Below, in pieces: positions 10,562-19,717 of a DNA stretch of 64,000 nucleotides; within the stretch, counting starts at the first letter, position 1, and every line of letters starts with the position of its first letter. The stretch spans positions 2,711,094-2,775,093 of the forward strand of contig NW_008705561.1 in assembly GCF_000186865.1 (NCBI RefSeq). Direction: 5' to 3'. Source of the stretch: Aureococcus anophagefferens (taxonomy: Eukaryota > Sar > Pelagophyceae > Pelagomonadales > Pelagomonadaceae). The position numbers and the translations under genes were made by a program. Below the pieces are notes generated by a model. The model saw nothing but the letters and a program-made list of their open reading frames with translations. It was not told the DNA's origin and made no database searches.

Positions 10562-13500
10562 ATGGCGATGAGCGACGCCTACATGAAATTGAGCCGGTAC
10601 CTGCCGACGTCCGTGTGCCTGCGGAACGCGACGGAGGCCTGGGACGAGATCAGCGGCGACCGGTCGCGCGTCGAGGCCGAGCGGCGCCAGCGCGAGGCCA
10701 CGGCGTTCACGGAGCGCATGTGCGAGCTCAACCACGCCTGCCTCCTCCTCGCGTCGGACCTCTGGATCGACGAGGTGGAGAAGTCGACGCACGTCTTCGC
10801 GGTGCCGTCGGCGTACGTGTGGATGACGCCGGCGTGCGCGGCGGCGCTCCGGCGGACGGCGCGCGCGTGCAGCCACGCGGGCGACCGCGACGGCTTCGTC
10901 GACGACGTCCTCGCGGAGATCCCGCGCGCGGAGAAGTTCGTGAGCCGGCGGCTCCGCGTCGGCCGCGCCATGGCCGTGCGGCTCCAGGCCTTCGTCCGGG
11001 GTTTGGCCGCGCGCGCGCGCGTCCGGCGCTGGCTCCTGGCCAAGTTCGAGAAGCGCACGACGGACGCGGGCCGCGTCGTCTATGTGGACGTCGACGTCGA
11101 GCGCGAGCAGGCCGAGGCCGCGGCCCAGGGCGAGGGCGGCGGCTTCGACATGCTCCAGATGAAGTCCGCGCGGCCGCTCAAGCGCGCGAAGCCGCCCCTG
11201 GCCCTCAAGCGCGAGCCGAACCTGGGCACGCCCCGCGCCGTCACGCGGCGCCTCGACAAGGAGCGGGCGCGCGGCGACGCGGCCCTCGCGCGCGACGCGG
11301 CGACGCGGCCCGCGAACGCCGCGCGGGCCGCCGCGGAGAAGGACCGCCTCGACAGCCTCTACGAGCTCGCCCAATTATTGAACGCCCTCGAGGCGGCCTA
11401 CCGCTTCCTCGGGCGCAAGCTCAACGGCGCCCGCTTCCTCAAGCCGCCGAAGAAGAAGGAGGCCGACGACGCGCTCGCCGTCGACGACCGCGCGATCGCC
11501 GAGGCGAAGCACAGGGCAGGAAAAGAGTGATTCAAGTTCGCTTCAACGTGAGTGTTTTCGCGCGCGCGCGTTCCAGAAAAAGCATCCAAGCTTCGAGAAC
11601 GCTCCGAGAGATGATCGCTCGTCCAAAAATGAGCCGCAACGAGTGGAAAGCGACCGAGATAGGAGCCTCCAAAGTTGGGAATGTCGCACTCTTTTCCCGC
11701 CCAGGCGAAGAAGAAGAAGCGCGCGGAGTACCGCATCATCTTCAACCGCTACGACGAGGACCGCGGCGGCACGGTCGACGCCGACGAGCTCGACGCCGTC
11801 TTCCAGGACATGGGCAAGGTCCTGCCCAAGGAGGAGATCGACGCGATGCTCCTCGAGTACGCGGTCACGGACGCGGAGCACGACGAGGTCTACTTCGACG
11901 AGTTCTGCACCATGCTCGAGGCGCTCGACGCCAAGGAGAAGAAGGAGCAGCAGCGCCTCGAGGAGCGCGCGGCGCGCGAGGCGGCGAAGCACCGCGCGTT
12001 CGCCGCGCTCGCCGCGCCGGCGCGGCCGCCCGACGACGGCGCGCGCGCGGGCGCGCTCGCGCGGCTCGGCGACGCCGTGCTCGCCAAGCTCGAGGGCGAG
12101 GCCGGCGCGGAGACGGAGAAGAAGGAGGCGGCGGCGAAGACGCCGCCCTGGGGCGACAAGGTGCCGACGTGCTTCACGAGAAGGGGCGGCAATCTCGAGG
12201 GGTCGCTCGACGACGAGGGCGAGCGGAAGCGCCGGGGCCCGCGCGCGGCCAAGGGCGGCGACGACGACGCCAAGGGCTTCGGCCACCGGGGCTCGGGGGA
12301 CACGCTCAAGCAGCGCTGGGCGAAGAACACGGAGGTGGCCGTCTTCCGGGACTGCCTGCGGCTGTGTGGAATTCAACCACTGGTTTGGGTGGTCCTGACC
12401 AAGCTTCAGAATTCTCTAGCTCGGTCACATCGAAGTCGATTCGGCTGATTTTTGGATGAATCGATTGCTCTCGTCGAGTTCTCGAAGCACAGTCGAAGAG
12501 TACGGCGCAATCAGTTCGATTACGCGCATATTGAAGTCGGGTTGAAGATTTGAATTCCACACAGGCCTGCGGACCGCGACGGAGTGGCACTCGGCGTCCG
12601 ACGCGCTCCGGCTCCTGCTCCAGTCCGCGCGCGCGCGCGCGGCGCTCGAGGACGGCGCCCGCGTCTACGCGGAAGCCCTCGCCTGGCCCGTGCGCGAGTG
12701 CTTCCCCGTGCCCATCGACGTCGTCAAGAAGGTCGACGTCTTCCCGCTCTGGAGCCGCTACGTCTGCGTGTTGGACGGCGAGGGCACGCTCACGGCCATG
12801 AGCCAGCGCGACGCCGCGGTCTGCCACGGGCCCGACTTTGTGCGGGACGCCGAGGACGTCGTCGCGTCCGTGCTCCAGAGCTTCGAGAACGCGCGGTCCA
12901 CGTGGGCGCGCGTCGCCAAGGCCTACGACCGCCGCGAGCAGGGCAGCACAAGAGAGCGAAATTCCCAACTTCAAAGGCTCATATCTCGGCCATTTTCCAC
13001 TCGTTTTGGCTGATTTTTGGACGAGCGATCATCTCTCGGAACGGTCTCGAAGCGTGGATGGTTTTTCCGGAACGCGCGTGCGCGGAACGATCACGTTGAA
13101 GCGACGTTGAATCACCCTTGTGCTGCCCAGGCCGCGAGGCGCGCGAGGTGGCCGCGGAGCTGCTCAAGGCCCAGGAGGGCGACGGCGGCGGCGGCGTCAC
13201 GGACGCGTTGATGGACCTCGACGGCCAGGGCGAGTCCAAGGAGGAGAAGGAGCAGCGCATGCGCGCCATCTTCGACAAGTACGACGACGACGGCGGCGGC
13301 TCCGTGGACGCGGAGGAGCTCGAGGCCGTCTTCAAGGACATGGGCATCGAGGTGCCCGAGCCCGACGAGATGCAGGACATGCTCGAGGAGTTCTCCGGCG
13401 GCAAGGCCGAGGTCGAGTTCGAGGAGTTCTGCCTCATCGTCGACGCGCTCGAGCAGGACGACACGGCGAAGATGAAGCGCATCTTCGACAAGTACGACGC

Positions 13501-14835
13501 CGACGGCGGCGGCACCATGGACGCCGAGGAGCTCGAGCAGATCTTCGCCGACCTCAAGATGCCCCTCACGTCGCAGCAGATCGAGGACGCCGTCGAGGTC
13601 CACTCGGAGGGCGAGGGCGAGGTCAACTTCGAGCAGTTCACGGAGATGGTCAAGGCCCTCAAGGACGTCAAGGTGCGGCGCATCGCCGTCGACGCCGTGT
13701 TGCGCGACTTCCAGCCCGACGACACGAGCCCGTCGACCAAGGTCTTCGCGACGGCGAAGCTCTTCGACACGGGCGAGGAGGTCAACGTCGCGACGCGCGC
13801 GCGGCGCATCTTCGACAAGTACGACGAGGACGGCGGCGGCACCATCGACTCCGAGGAGCTCGCGGCCATCTTCGCGGACATGGGCGTCGACGTCGGCACG
13901 GAGGACATCGAGAACTTGATCGGCGAGTACGGCGGCCAGGAGGGCGTCGACGAGGACACGGGCATGATCACGGAGATCAACTTCGACGAGTTCGTCAACA
14001 TGGTCGCGGCGCTGCCGCCGACCTACGAGGTGCCGTCCATCGCAAAACGGTGCCGCGACTACGCGGACGAGGTCGCGGAGCGGCGCGGGACGAGCGCGCG
14101 ACGTTCCCAACTTCACGGGCTCGGCCGTTTTCCACTCGTTTCGGCTGATTTTTGGACGAGCGATCATCCCTCGGAGCGATCTCGTGGATGCTTTTTTTGG
14201 AACGCGCGCGCGCGAAACACTCACGTCGAAGCGACGTCGAATCGCCCCGTTCCCAGGTCGCGGAGCAGCTCGGCGACATGCGCGACGACGACGACCGGTT
14301 CCTGCCGCCCGCGCCGGACTGTTTGCTGGTGGACGTCTTCGTGGACAGCGCCAAGAGCCAGCAGCAGCGCGACCGCGAGCTCGCGCGCGCCGGCGTGCCC
14401 GTGAGCGGCACGCCGTCGACGAAGCCCTACGTCGTGTCGGTGACGCCATTATTGCTCGACGCGCGGCTCCGGAAGTCCACGTTCCCGGCGCCGGACCTCG
14501 GGCTCTTCGCCATCACGGAGACGGAGGCGCTGAAGGGCATCCGCGTCAAGCCGCCGACGCCCCGGGACAAGCGCGGCAACGTCATCGAGAAGAAGAAGAA
14601 GAAGGCGCCCAAAATGGTGATCAACCCGGAGACGGGCGAGGAGGAGGAGGAGGACGACGACGACCCGAGCGAGTACGGCTGGAAGGAGGCCGACGCCGCG
14701 GGCGTGAAGGTCTTCCGGCACAAGATCGACAGGGGCCGCGTCTTCGAGTTCCGATGCCGCGACGCGCCGCGGAGCGTCCGCGCGCTCCAGGACGCGCTCG
14801 AGCCGCGCGACGACGGCGGCGGCCACTTTATCTAG
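10562..14835 (+). CDS. IQ-motif and multi-EF-hand calcium-binding protein, four introner introns
   Basis: Exons are 10562-11503, 11705-12353, 12565-12930, 13131-14071 and 14257-14835, giving 1158 residues. An IQ motif (RLQAFVRGLAARARVRR, about residue 138) suggests calmodulin binding. Four EF-hand loops of the form D-x-D-x-G-G-G-x-x-D-x-E occur near residues 330, 699, 774 and 883, each followed by a partner strand such as VEFEEF or INFDEF, so eight helix-loop-helix units in four pairs are likely. The last 190 residues carry a KKKKK stretch and an acidic EEEEEDDDD run. All four introns are introners, three of family A (one forward, two reversed) and one of family B; splicing keeps frame through all. 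The role is probably a cytoskeletal or flagellar calcium sensor, but this is inference. Confidence 0.85.
11504..11704 (+). mobile_element. Introner family A, copy 3 (intron 1 of EF-hand/IQ gene)
   Basis: This is a 201-bp phase-0 intron. The duplications are GCGAAGCA at the donor and GCGAAGAA after CCCGCCCAG (one mismatch). Orientation is forward relative to the gene. Confidence 0.92.
12354..12564 (+). mobile_element. Introner family B (intron 2 of EF-hand/IQ gene)
   Basis: This is a 211-bp phase-1 intron unrelated in core sequence to family A. The exact duplication GCCTGCGG stands at 12354-12361 and 12565-12572. The element has a perfect 15-bp terminal inverted repeat, CTGTGTGGAATTCAA at the left and its complement ending CCACACAG at the right, whose last two bases form the acceptor. 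The interior is AT-richer. It is the only copy in the window. Confidence 0.92.
12931..13130 (-). mobile_element. Introner family A, copy 4 (intron 3 of EF-hand/IQ gene), reversed
   Basis: This is a 200-bp phase-1 intron. The exact duplication GCCGCGAG stands at the donor and after GTGCTGCCCAG. The element lies in the opposite orientation to copies 1-3, yet the acceptor is again CTGCCCAG because both ends carry the same inverted repeat. Confidence 0.93.
14072..14256 (-). mobile_element. Introner family A, copy 5 (intron 4 of EF-hand/IQ gene), reversed
   Basis: This is a 185-bp phase-0 intron with the duplication GTCGCGGA, so the donor is GT. The element ends have decayed more than in other copies (GCGCGGGACGAG at the left, CGTTCCCAG at the right), and there is a small internal deletion around the second third. 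Confidence 0.9.
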
Positions 14836-15560
14836 CACCCCTTCGTCGCGAAGTCGAGGGACGCGAGCACGGCCGCGGCGACGACCGCGGGGGGGTGGTC
14901 GTCCGCGAGGGACGTCGACGGCGCGTAGAACTGGACGGCGGGCTCGCGCGAGAACGGCTCCGTGCCCGCGAAGGCCTCCCAGGCCTGGAAGTGGGGCGCG
15001 GCGGCGTGGGCCTCGAAGCCCGCCTTGCCGACGAAGGACTCCTGGAAGTGGAACGTGCCCGGCTCCGTCGCGGACTCGCCCCAGCAGTAGCGCAGGTTCC
15101 GCGGCTCCTTGAGCGTGCCCGCCGCGTTCGCGCGGATGCACTCGAGGAACTGGGCCACGCGGTCGGCCTTGACGGCGAGCTCGACGTTGAGGTTGTAGCG
15201 GTCCACGGCCGGCGCGGCCGTCCGCGCGAGCTTCGCGAAGCCGTCCAGCCCCTGCTTCTCGAAGCCGCCGGCGACGAGCGACCCGTAAGTCTTCTGCAGC
15301 GGCTCGGGCAGGCGCGCGGGGCCGGCGCGCTGCATGGTCAGGCCCAGGGCGAGCTTGAGCGACGCCTCGGAGATCCGGCCCTCCTTGGCGGCGGCGAGGT
15401 AGTCGACGCGCTGCGCCTCCGTCGCGAGGGCGCCGCGCAGCTTCGCGGCCTCGTCGTGGGCCTTGCCGTTGGCGCTACCCCAGTTCCAGGCCGGCGAGCC
15501 CCAGGACATGGCGGCGTCGAAGGCGGCGGCGCTCGTGACGAGGAGGGAGAGGAGGCGCAT
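14832..15560 (-). CDS. Secreted/organellar ABM-domain (dimeric alpha-beta barrel) protein
   Basis: This is an intronless 242-residue gene. Start ATG 15560 gives a signal peptide (MRLLSLLVTSAAAFDA). Residues 35-115 are helical and Ala/Gly-rich. Residues 120-200 match the antibiotic-biosynthesis-monooxygenase/ferredoxin-like barrel: NLNVELAVKADRVAQFLE, an R-Y-C-W-G-E-S strand, FHFQESFVGKAGFEAH, HFQAWEAF. Members act as small oxygenases or heme/quinone-binding proteins. The stop shares a CTAG tetranucleotide with the stop of the convergent EF-hand/IQ gene. Confidence 0.78.
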   Translation of the reverse strand: MRLLSLLVTSAAAFDAAMSWGSPAWNWGSANGKAHDEAAKLRGALATEAQRVDYLAAAKEGRISEASLKLALGLTMQRAGPARLPEPLQKTYGSLVAGGFEKQGLDGFAKLARTAAPAVDRYNLNVELAVKADRVAQFLECIRANAAGTLKEPRNLRYCWGESATEPGTFHFQESFVGKAGFEAHAAAPHFQAWEAFAGTEPFSREPAVQFYAPSTSLADDHPPAVVAAAVLASLDFATKGC

Positions 15561-15713
15561 GCAAGACGACGACGAGCGTGGCCGACGGCTTGCGAGAGCA
15601 CGAATGTGGCGAGACGTTGTTGAAGACAAGTTGATGAAGTGTTGGTGGTCTTGAAGGCGATGGAGTGAGCTTTTCCCGCTTAAACGCAGCCCCGCTTGCT
15701 CGTTTTGCAGCCG

Positions 15714-16904
15714 ATGGCCGGGCACGCGATGCCCGACCGCCTCGTCGAGGTCGGCTACCAGCCGTCCCCTTACCGCAGCGTGCGCTACGCCCTGCCGGAG
15801 AAGCGGGCGCGCTGCGCCATGCTGCGCATGCTGCTGTCGTGGCGCGCGTCGCTCTGGAAGGCCGTCTGGCGCGAGCTCGCCGTCTGGCTCTTCCTCTACT
15901 TCGCGCTGTCGCTGGCCTATCGAGTGGCGATGACCGAGGACCAGCGCCACGTCTTCAACCGTATTTGTAGTTATAGCATCTACTACACGAGCGCGTTCAA
16001 CTTCGGGTCGCTGAGCCTCTTCCTCGGGTTCTACGTGTCCTACGTGAGCACGCGCTGGTGGCAGATGTACACGACGCTGCCGTACATCGACACCATGGCG
16101 AACGCCTTGAAGGCGTGCACGGCCGACGACGGCGCGACCACGAAACGCGTGATCAAGTACTGCCAGCTGTGCTATTTGGTGACGTGCCGGTCCGTGTCGC
16201 GGCACGCGCGCGCGCTCTACCCGCGGCTCGAGGACTGCGCGCGCGACGGCTGGCTCGACGCGGCGGACCGCGACGCCTTCGAGGCCGTGAGTCGCGAGCT
16301 GCCGCACGGTTCAGCGTGGTGGATCCCCATCATGTGGAGCGCGTCGCTCCTCAAGGACGCGCGCGCGTCCGGCGCCGTCGCGTCCGACCAGGCGCTCACG
16401 TTCCTCACGCGGGAGCTCCTGAACTTCCGGTCGCAGTGCGGCCGCATGCTCGACTTCGACATGATCGGCGTGCCCCTGCTGTATACGCAGGTCGTCACCG
16501 TGGCTTGCTACTCCTACTTCGTCTTCTGCCTCGTGGGCCGGGCCCAGTACACGCGCCCTCGCCAGCTCGGCGACCCCATCGATTTGTATTTCCCCTTCTT
16601 CTCCGCCGTGGAGTTCGTGTTGATCATCGGCTGGCTCAAGGTCGCGTCGAAGATGCTCGACCCCTACGGCCAGCGCTGCCTGCTCACGTTCGACGCCACG
16701 GACGCGACCTTCGACCTCATCTGGGTGCTCATGCGGAACCGCGAGGTCGGCGACGCCATCGTCAACTTCGGCCACCCGAAGGCCGCGCCGCGCGGGGACC
16801 CGTGGCCGCCGGCCGGCTTCGCGCGAACGCCCGAGGCGGAGGCCGTCCTCTGCGACGGCGAAGGGACGCCCGCGCGGCGGGGCTCGCCGCTCATGGTCGT
16901 CTAG
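15714..16904 (+). CDS. Bestrophin-like anion channel
   Basis: This is an intronless 396-residue gene. The start is taken at ATG 15714; the upstream in-frame extension lacks ATG. Bestrophin features include the early WKAVWRELAVWLFLYFALSL helix and the highly characteristic GVPLLYTQVVTVACYSYF segment near residue 262, followed by a short DPIDLYFPFFSAVEFVL stretch and LINPYG-like MLDPYGQ. Bestrophins are pentameric chloride/bicarbonate channels; in algae some sit in thylakoids and feed bicarbonate to the carbon-concentrating mechanism. No plastid presequence is evident here, so a plasma or inner membrane site is equally possible. Confidence 0.9.
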   Translation: MAGHAMPDRLVEVGYQPSPYRSVRYALPEKRARCAMLRMLLSWRASLWKAVWRELAVWLFLYFALSLAYRVAMTEDQRHVFNRICSYSIYYTSAFNFGSLSLFLGFYVSYVSTRWWQMYTTLPYIDTMANALKACTADDGATTKRVIKYCQLCYLVTCRSVSRHARALYPRLEDCARDGWLDAADRDAFEAVSRELPHGSAWWIPIMWSASLLKDARASGAVASDQALTFLTRELLNFRSQCGRMLDFDMIGVPLLYTQVVTVACYSYFVFCLVGRAQYTRPRQLGDPIDLYFPFFSAVEFVLIIGWLKVASKMLDPYGQRCLLTFDATDATFDLIWVLMRNREVGDAIVNFGHPKAAPRGDPWPPAGFARTPEAEAVLCDGEGTPARRGSPLMVV

Positions 16905-16995
16905 GACGAACGGGATAACCTGCCACGGGTCGTAAGTCGAAGCGGATGCACCCGGTCTGGAATTCAACGCAAACGCGCCGCGACCACCATCGTTG

Positions 16996-17652
16996 TTACT
17001 CCGCCGACGGCGCCGACGGCGCGGGCGCGGGGGCGGGCGCGGCCGCCTCGGCCCAGGGCAGCGGGTTCGCGGCCATCCACGTCTTCTGCTCGGCGGTGAG
17101 GGGCTCCAGGGGCGCGAGGTCGCGGAGCTCCAGCGTGTAGATGAGCGTCGCGTCGGGCGGGATGACGCCGCCGACGGCCTCGGTGCCCTGCTTGCCGTAG
17201 GCGAGGTTCGGCGGGACGATGACGATGCGCTTCTCGCCGGCCTGCATGTCCATGACGGCCTCGTCGAAGCCCGGGATCGACGCCGCGACGCCGAGCGTGA
17301 AGACCTCGGGCCGCGGCGCGGCGCTCGCCTTGGTCCCGGCGACGTAGAGCGGCGGCTTGCCGTCGACGGCCGCGCGGAGCACGTAGTCGAGGAGGACGGT
17401 CTGGCCGCGCTGGGGCTTGGGCCCGGCGCCGGCGCGGTCGATGACGTAGCGCAGGCCCGACTTCGTCGACAGCTCCGGCGGCGGCTTCGGCGCGCCGCCG
17501 CCGGGCGCCGCGGCGCTCGCGGGGAGGCTCGCGGGGAGGCTCGCGCCGATGCACGTCGCCAGGCCGCCCTTGACGACGGTCGCGCGGCTGCGGAGTTGCA
17601 GCGCGTCCGCCGACACGACCAGCAGCGCCAGCACCGATGCAATCTTTGCCAT
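16996..17652 (-). CDS. FKBP-type peptidyl-prolyl isomerase, probably plastid lumen
   Basis: The frame starts at MAKIASVLALLVVSADA (17652), an apparent signal peptide; an in-frame ATG at 17667 is an alternative. The product is about 218 residues. The region LPASLPASAAAP may be a second, lumenal-type cleavage segment (inference). The FKBP domain covers about residues 75-175: GLRYVIDRAGAGPKPQRGQ, VFTLGVAASIPGFDEAV, GEKRIVIVPPNLAYGKQG, GVIPPDATLIYTLELRDL are all standard FKBP blocks. FKBPs isomerise Xaa-Pro bonds in folding proteins. The C-terminus is a Pro/Ala tail (APAPAPAPSAPSAE). Confidence 0.9.
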   Translation of the reverse strand: MAKIASVLALLVVSADALQLRSRATVVKGGLATCIGASLPASLPASAAAPGGGAPKPPPELSTKSGLRYVIDRAGAGPKPQRGQTVLLDYVLRAAVDGKPPLYVAGTKASAAPRPEVFTLGVAASIPGFDEAVMDMQAGEKRIVIVPPNLAYGKQGTEAVGGVIPPDATLIYTLELRDLAPLEPLTAEQKTWMAANPLPWAEAAAPAPAPAPSAPSAE

Positions 17653-17716
17653 AGCCGAGATAGCCATCGCGATCTGCGGCAAGCACTGCATCGAGCCGGG
17701 CGTGCCGCCGCCGCAA

Positions 17717-18484
17717 ATGTGCAGCATGGAGCCCAGCATGGTCCCCGTCCACGGCGACGAGGCCGCCTTTCTCGATCAAATGAACGAATGGTTCGCCTCG
17801 GGCGCGCCTGGTGGCTTGAGCGCGGTATGTGTGTTTCACTTCCTGAACCCGGGCTGTGCGTACCTCAGAAAAGAGGACCTAGCCGCGGACATGTGGGACG
17901 AGTGTACTCAAAAGACACGCCTGAACCACGCCGTGTTTATGGGTTGGTGCTCTGCGATCAAGTGGCTCATACAACACGACGCCGATGTGAACACACACAC
18001 ATTACCCCACCCAAAAAAAACACCACTGCACAGGGCCGCGCAATATGGCCAATGCGCCGCTGCGGCAACACTGCTCTATGCGGGTGCTCGAATAGAGGCG
18101 CGCGACGAAACGCCATGGCAGAGAACCCCACTGCTCACCGCTGCTTTCTTCGACCGCTGCCGCATGTGTAAGCTCCTCCTCAGTCGGGGCGCTCGGCTCG
18201 ACGCGGTCGATGCGGACGGTAGAGATGCCGTGGGCGTCGCGGAAGTTTATGATGCCGATGACGCGTACGTTCTCCTCGCCGCCGTGCGCGCGGCCGGGGG
18301 CTGGGCTGCCCACCTGGCCCAGCCGCGCGCCGCGCTCCTCGCGTTCCGACGGAATCTGCCGATGCTCCGCCGCCGCGGTCTGTCGAGCGTGCGCGCGCAC
18401 GAGCGCCTCTTCGTCGAGGTGCCTGAAGACGTGTTCACGCACGTGCTTGCGTTCTGGCGCAGCGACCGCGACTCCGACTACTAA
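17717..18484 (+). CDS. Ankyrin-repeat protein
   Basis: This is an intronless 255-residue gene, starting at ATG 17717 (MCSMEPSM). It is divergent from the FKBP gene with a 64-bp spacer. Ankyrin units are visible: LNHAVFMGWCSAIKWLIQHDADVN, TPLHRAAQYGQCAAAATLLYAGARI, TPLLTAAFFDRCRMCKLLLSRGARLD, a fourth degenerate. The C-terminal block ends in FVEVPEDVFTHVLAFWRS. The protein is a likely cytosolic protein-interaction scaffold; partner unknown. Base composition is slightly less GC-rich than neighbours in the first half. Confidence 0.85.
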   Translation: MCSMEPSMVPVHGDEAAFLDQMNEWFASGAPGGLSAVCVFHFLNPGCAYLRKEDLAADMWDECTQKTRLNHAVFMGWCSAIKWLIQHDADVNTHTLPHPKKTPLHRAAQYGQCAAAATLLYAGARIEARDETPWQRTPLLTAAFFDRCRMCKLLLSRGARLDAVDADGRDAVGVAEVYDADDAYVLLAAVRAAGGWAAHLAQPRAALLAFRRNLPMLRRRGLSSVRAHERLFVEVPEDVFTHVLAFWRSDRDSDY

Positions 18485-18604
18485 GAGGATCCTGTGAGAA
18501 CCTCGATCGATATCAACTCGTACTGCTCGTTGAACTGCATCTTGCCTCGCAATTGCAAGTCCAGGTGCGAAGCATGGGCTGCTTCTAGCTAATCACACAC
18601 AGCA

Positions 18605-19672
18605 ATGCGGCTGCTGCTCGCGGCGCTCGTCGCGACGCGCGCCGCGCCGCGGCGCGCGCAGGTCACGCTGGAGATGATGGTCCACTTCGCGAGCCGCGGC
18701 TGGATGAAGGTCCCCGGGCTGGCACCCGAGCTCGCCGACGTCGCCGTCGAAGGCGCGCTGGACCGGGCCTTCGCGTCGACGCTCCGCGACTACGCGAACT
18801 ACAGCCTCTTCTACCTCCGCGACAAGCACCACATCGCCGTCGAGTCCCACGACCACTTCGAGGCCTGCGGCGCGCTGAGCTTCTCGGACCTCGACGCGGC
18901 TGGCGGCGCGTACCGGTTCCTCGACCGGCTCCAGTGCTCCGTGCGCGTCGAGCGGGCCCTGGACCCGCGGAGCGCCCTGAGCCTGCCGTACTTCCAGGGC
19001 CTGAACGCGCACCGCCGCGAGCCGCGGCTCGCGGCGGTCGTCGAGGACGCGGCCCTCGGCGCGTTCGCGGCGTCGCTGCTGCAGTCGCCGCGCGTGCGGC
19101 TCTACCAGAGCGCGCTCTTCGTCAAGGATCCGGCCCACTTCAACAACGCCACGGGCTGGCACCGCGACCTCCAGTTCTGCCCCGTCGACGTCGCCGGCGG
19201 CGGCCTCGTCACGTTCTGGTGCCCCTACGGCCGGGCCCTCGAGGGCGGCGACGCGACGCTCGTCTTCGCGACGGGCAGCCACCGCGACGTGGGCTTCGAG
19301 CGCTGGTACGGCGACGCGCCGGAGGCCGTCGACGGCGTCCTCGCGCGGCGCTACCCGCTGGAGCGCGTCGCGGCGCTCGCCGTCGGCGACTGCACGGCGC
19401 ACCACGGCTGGACCTGGACCCGCGCGCCGCCGCAGCGGCCGGACGGCAAAGCGCGGCGCGCCTTCGCCGTCTCCTACGTGACGGCCGAGGCGACGCCGCT
19501 GCCGGACCTCGCCGCGGCGGGCGCGCGGCGGGGCCGGCCCGCGTTCAACCCGGAGGACGAGCTCTCCTACGAGGCCTGGCTCCCGGACCTGCGCGAGGGC
19601 GCGGAGATCGACCACCCGCTCCTCCCCGTCGTCTTCGGGCCCGACGCGCCGCCGCGGAGGCCCGAGCTGTAA
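18605..19672 (+). CDS. Phytanoyl-CoA dioxygenase (PhyH)-like Fe(II)/2-oxoglutarate oxygenase
   Basis: This is an intronless 355-residue gene with a short hydrophobic N-terminus. The PhyH fold is supported by YQSALFVKDP, then TGWHRDLQFCP holding the H-x-D iron ligands (about residues 185-187), FWCPY, and LVFATGSHRDVGF. The distal iron His is probably in TAHHGWTW (about residue 266), and the 2-oxoglutarate-binding Arg in RRAFAVSYV. Such enzymes hydroxylate lipids or secondary metabolites with O2 and 2-oxoglutarate. The substrate is not predictable. Confidence 0.85.
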   Translation: MRLLLAALVATRAAPRRAQVTLEMMVHFASRGWMKVPGLAPELADVAVEGALDRAFASTLRDYANYSLFYLRDKHHIAVESHDHFEACGALSFSDLDAAGGAYRFLDRLQCSVRVERALDPRSALSLPYFQGLNAHRREPRLAAVVEDAALGAFAASLLQSPRVRLYQSALFVKDPAHFNNATGWHRDLQFCPVDVAGGGLVTFWCPYGRALEGGDATLVFATGSHRDVGFERWYGDAPEAVDGVLARRYPLERVAALAVGDCTAHHGWTWTRAPPQRPDGKARRAFAVSYVTAEATPLPDLAAAGARRGRPAFNPEDELSYEAWLPDLREGAEIDHPLLPVVFGPDAPPRRPEL

Positions 19673-19717
19673 ACACTTGAGGTCGACGTTGCACCAGAAA
19701 CGCCTTCCCGGTCGCCG

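Noticed and set aside
16920..16975. TCTGGAATTCAACG as a family B introner end
   Set aside because: Only a short match to TGTGGAATTCAA; no partner end, no duplication and not within a gene.
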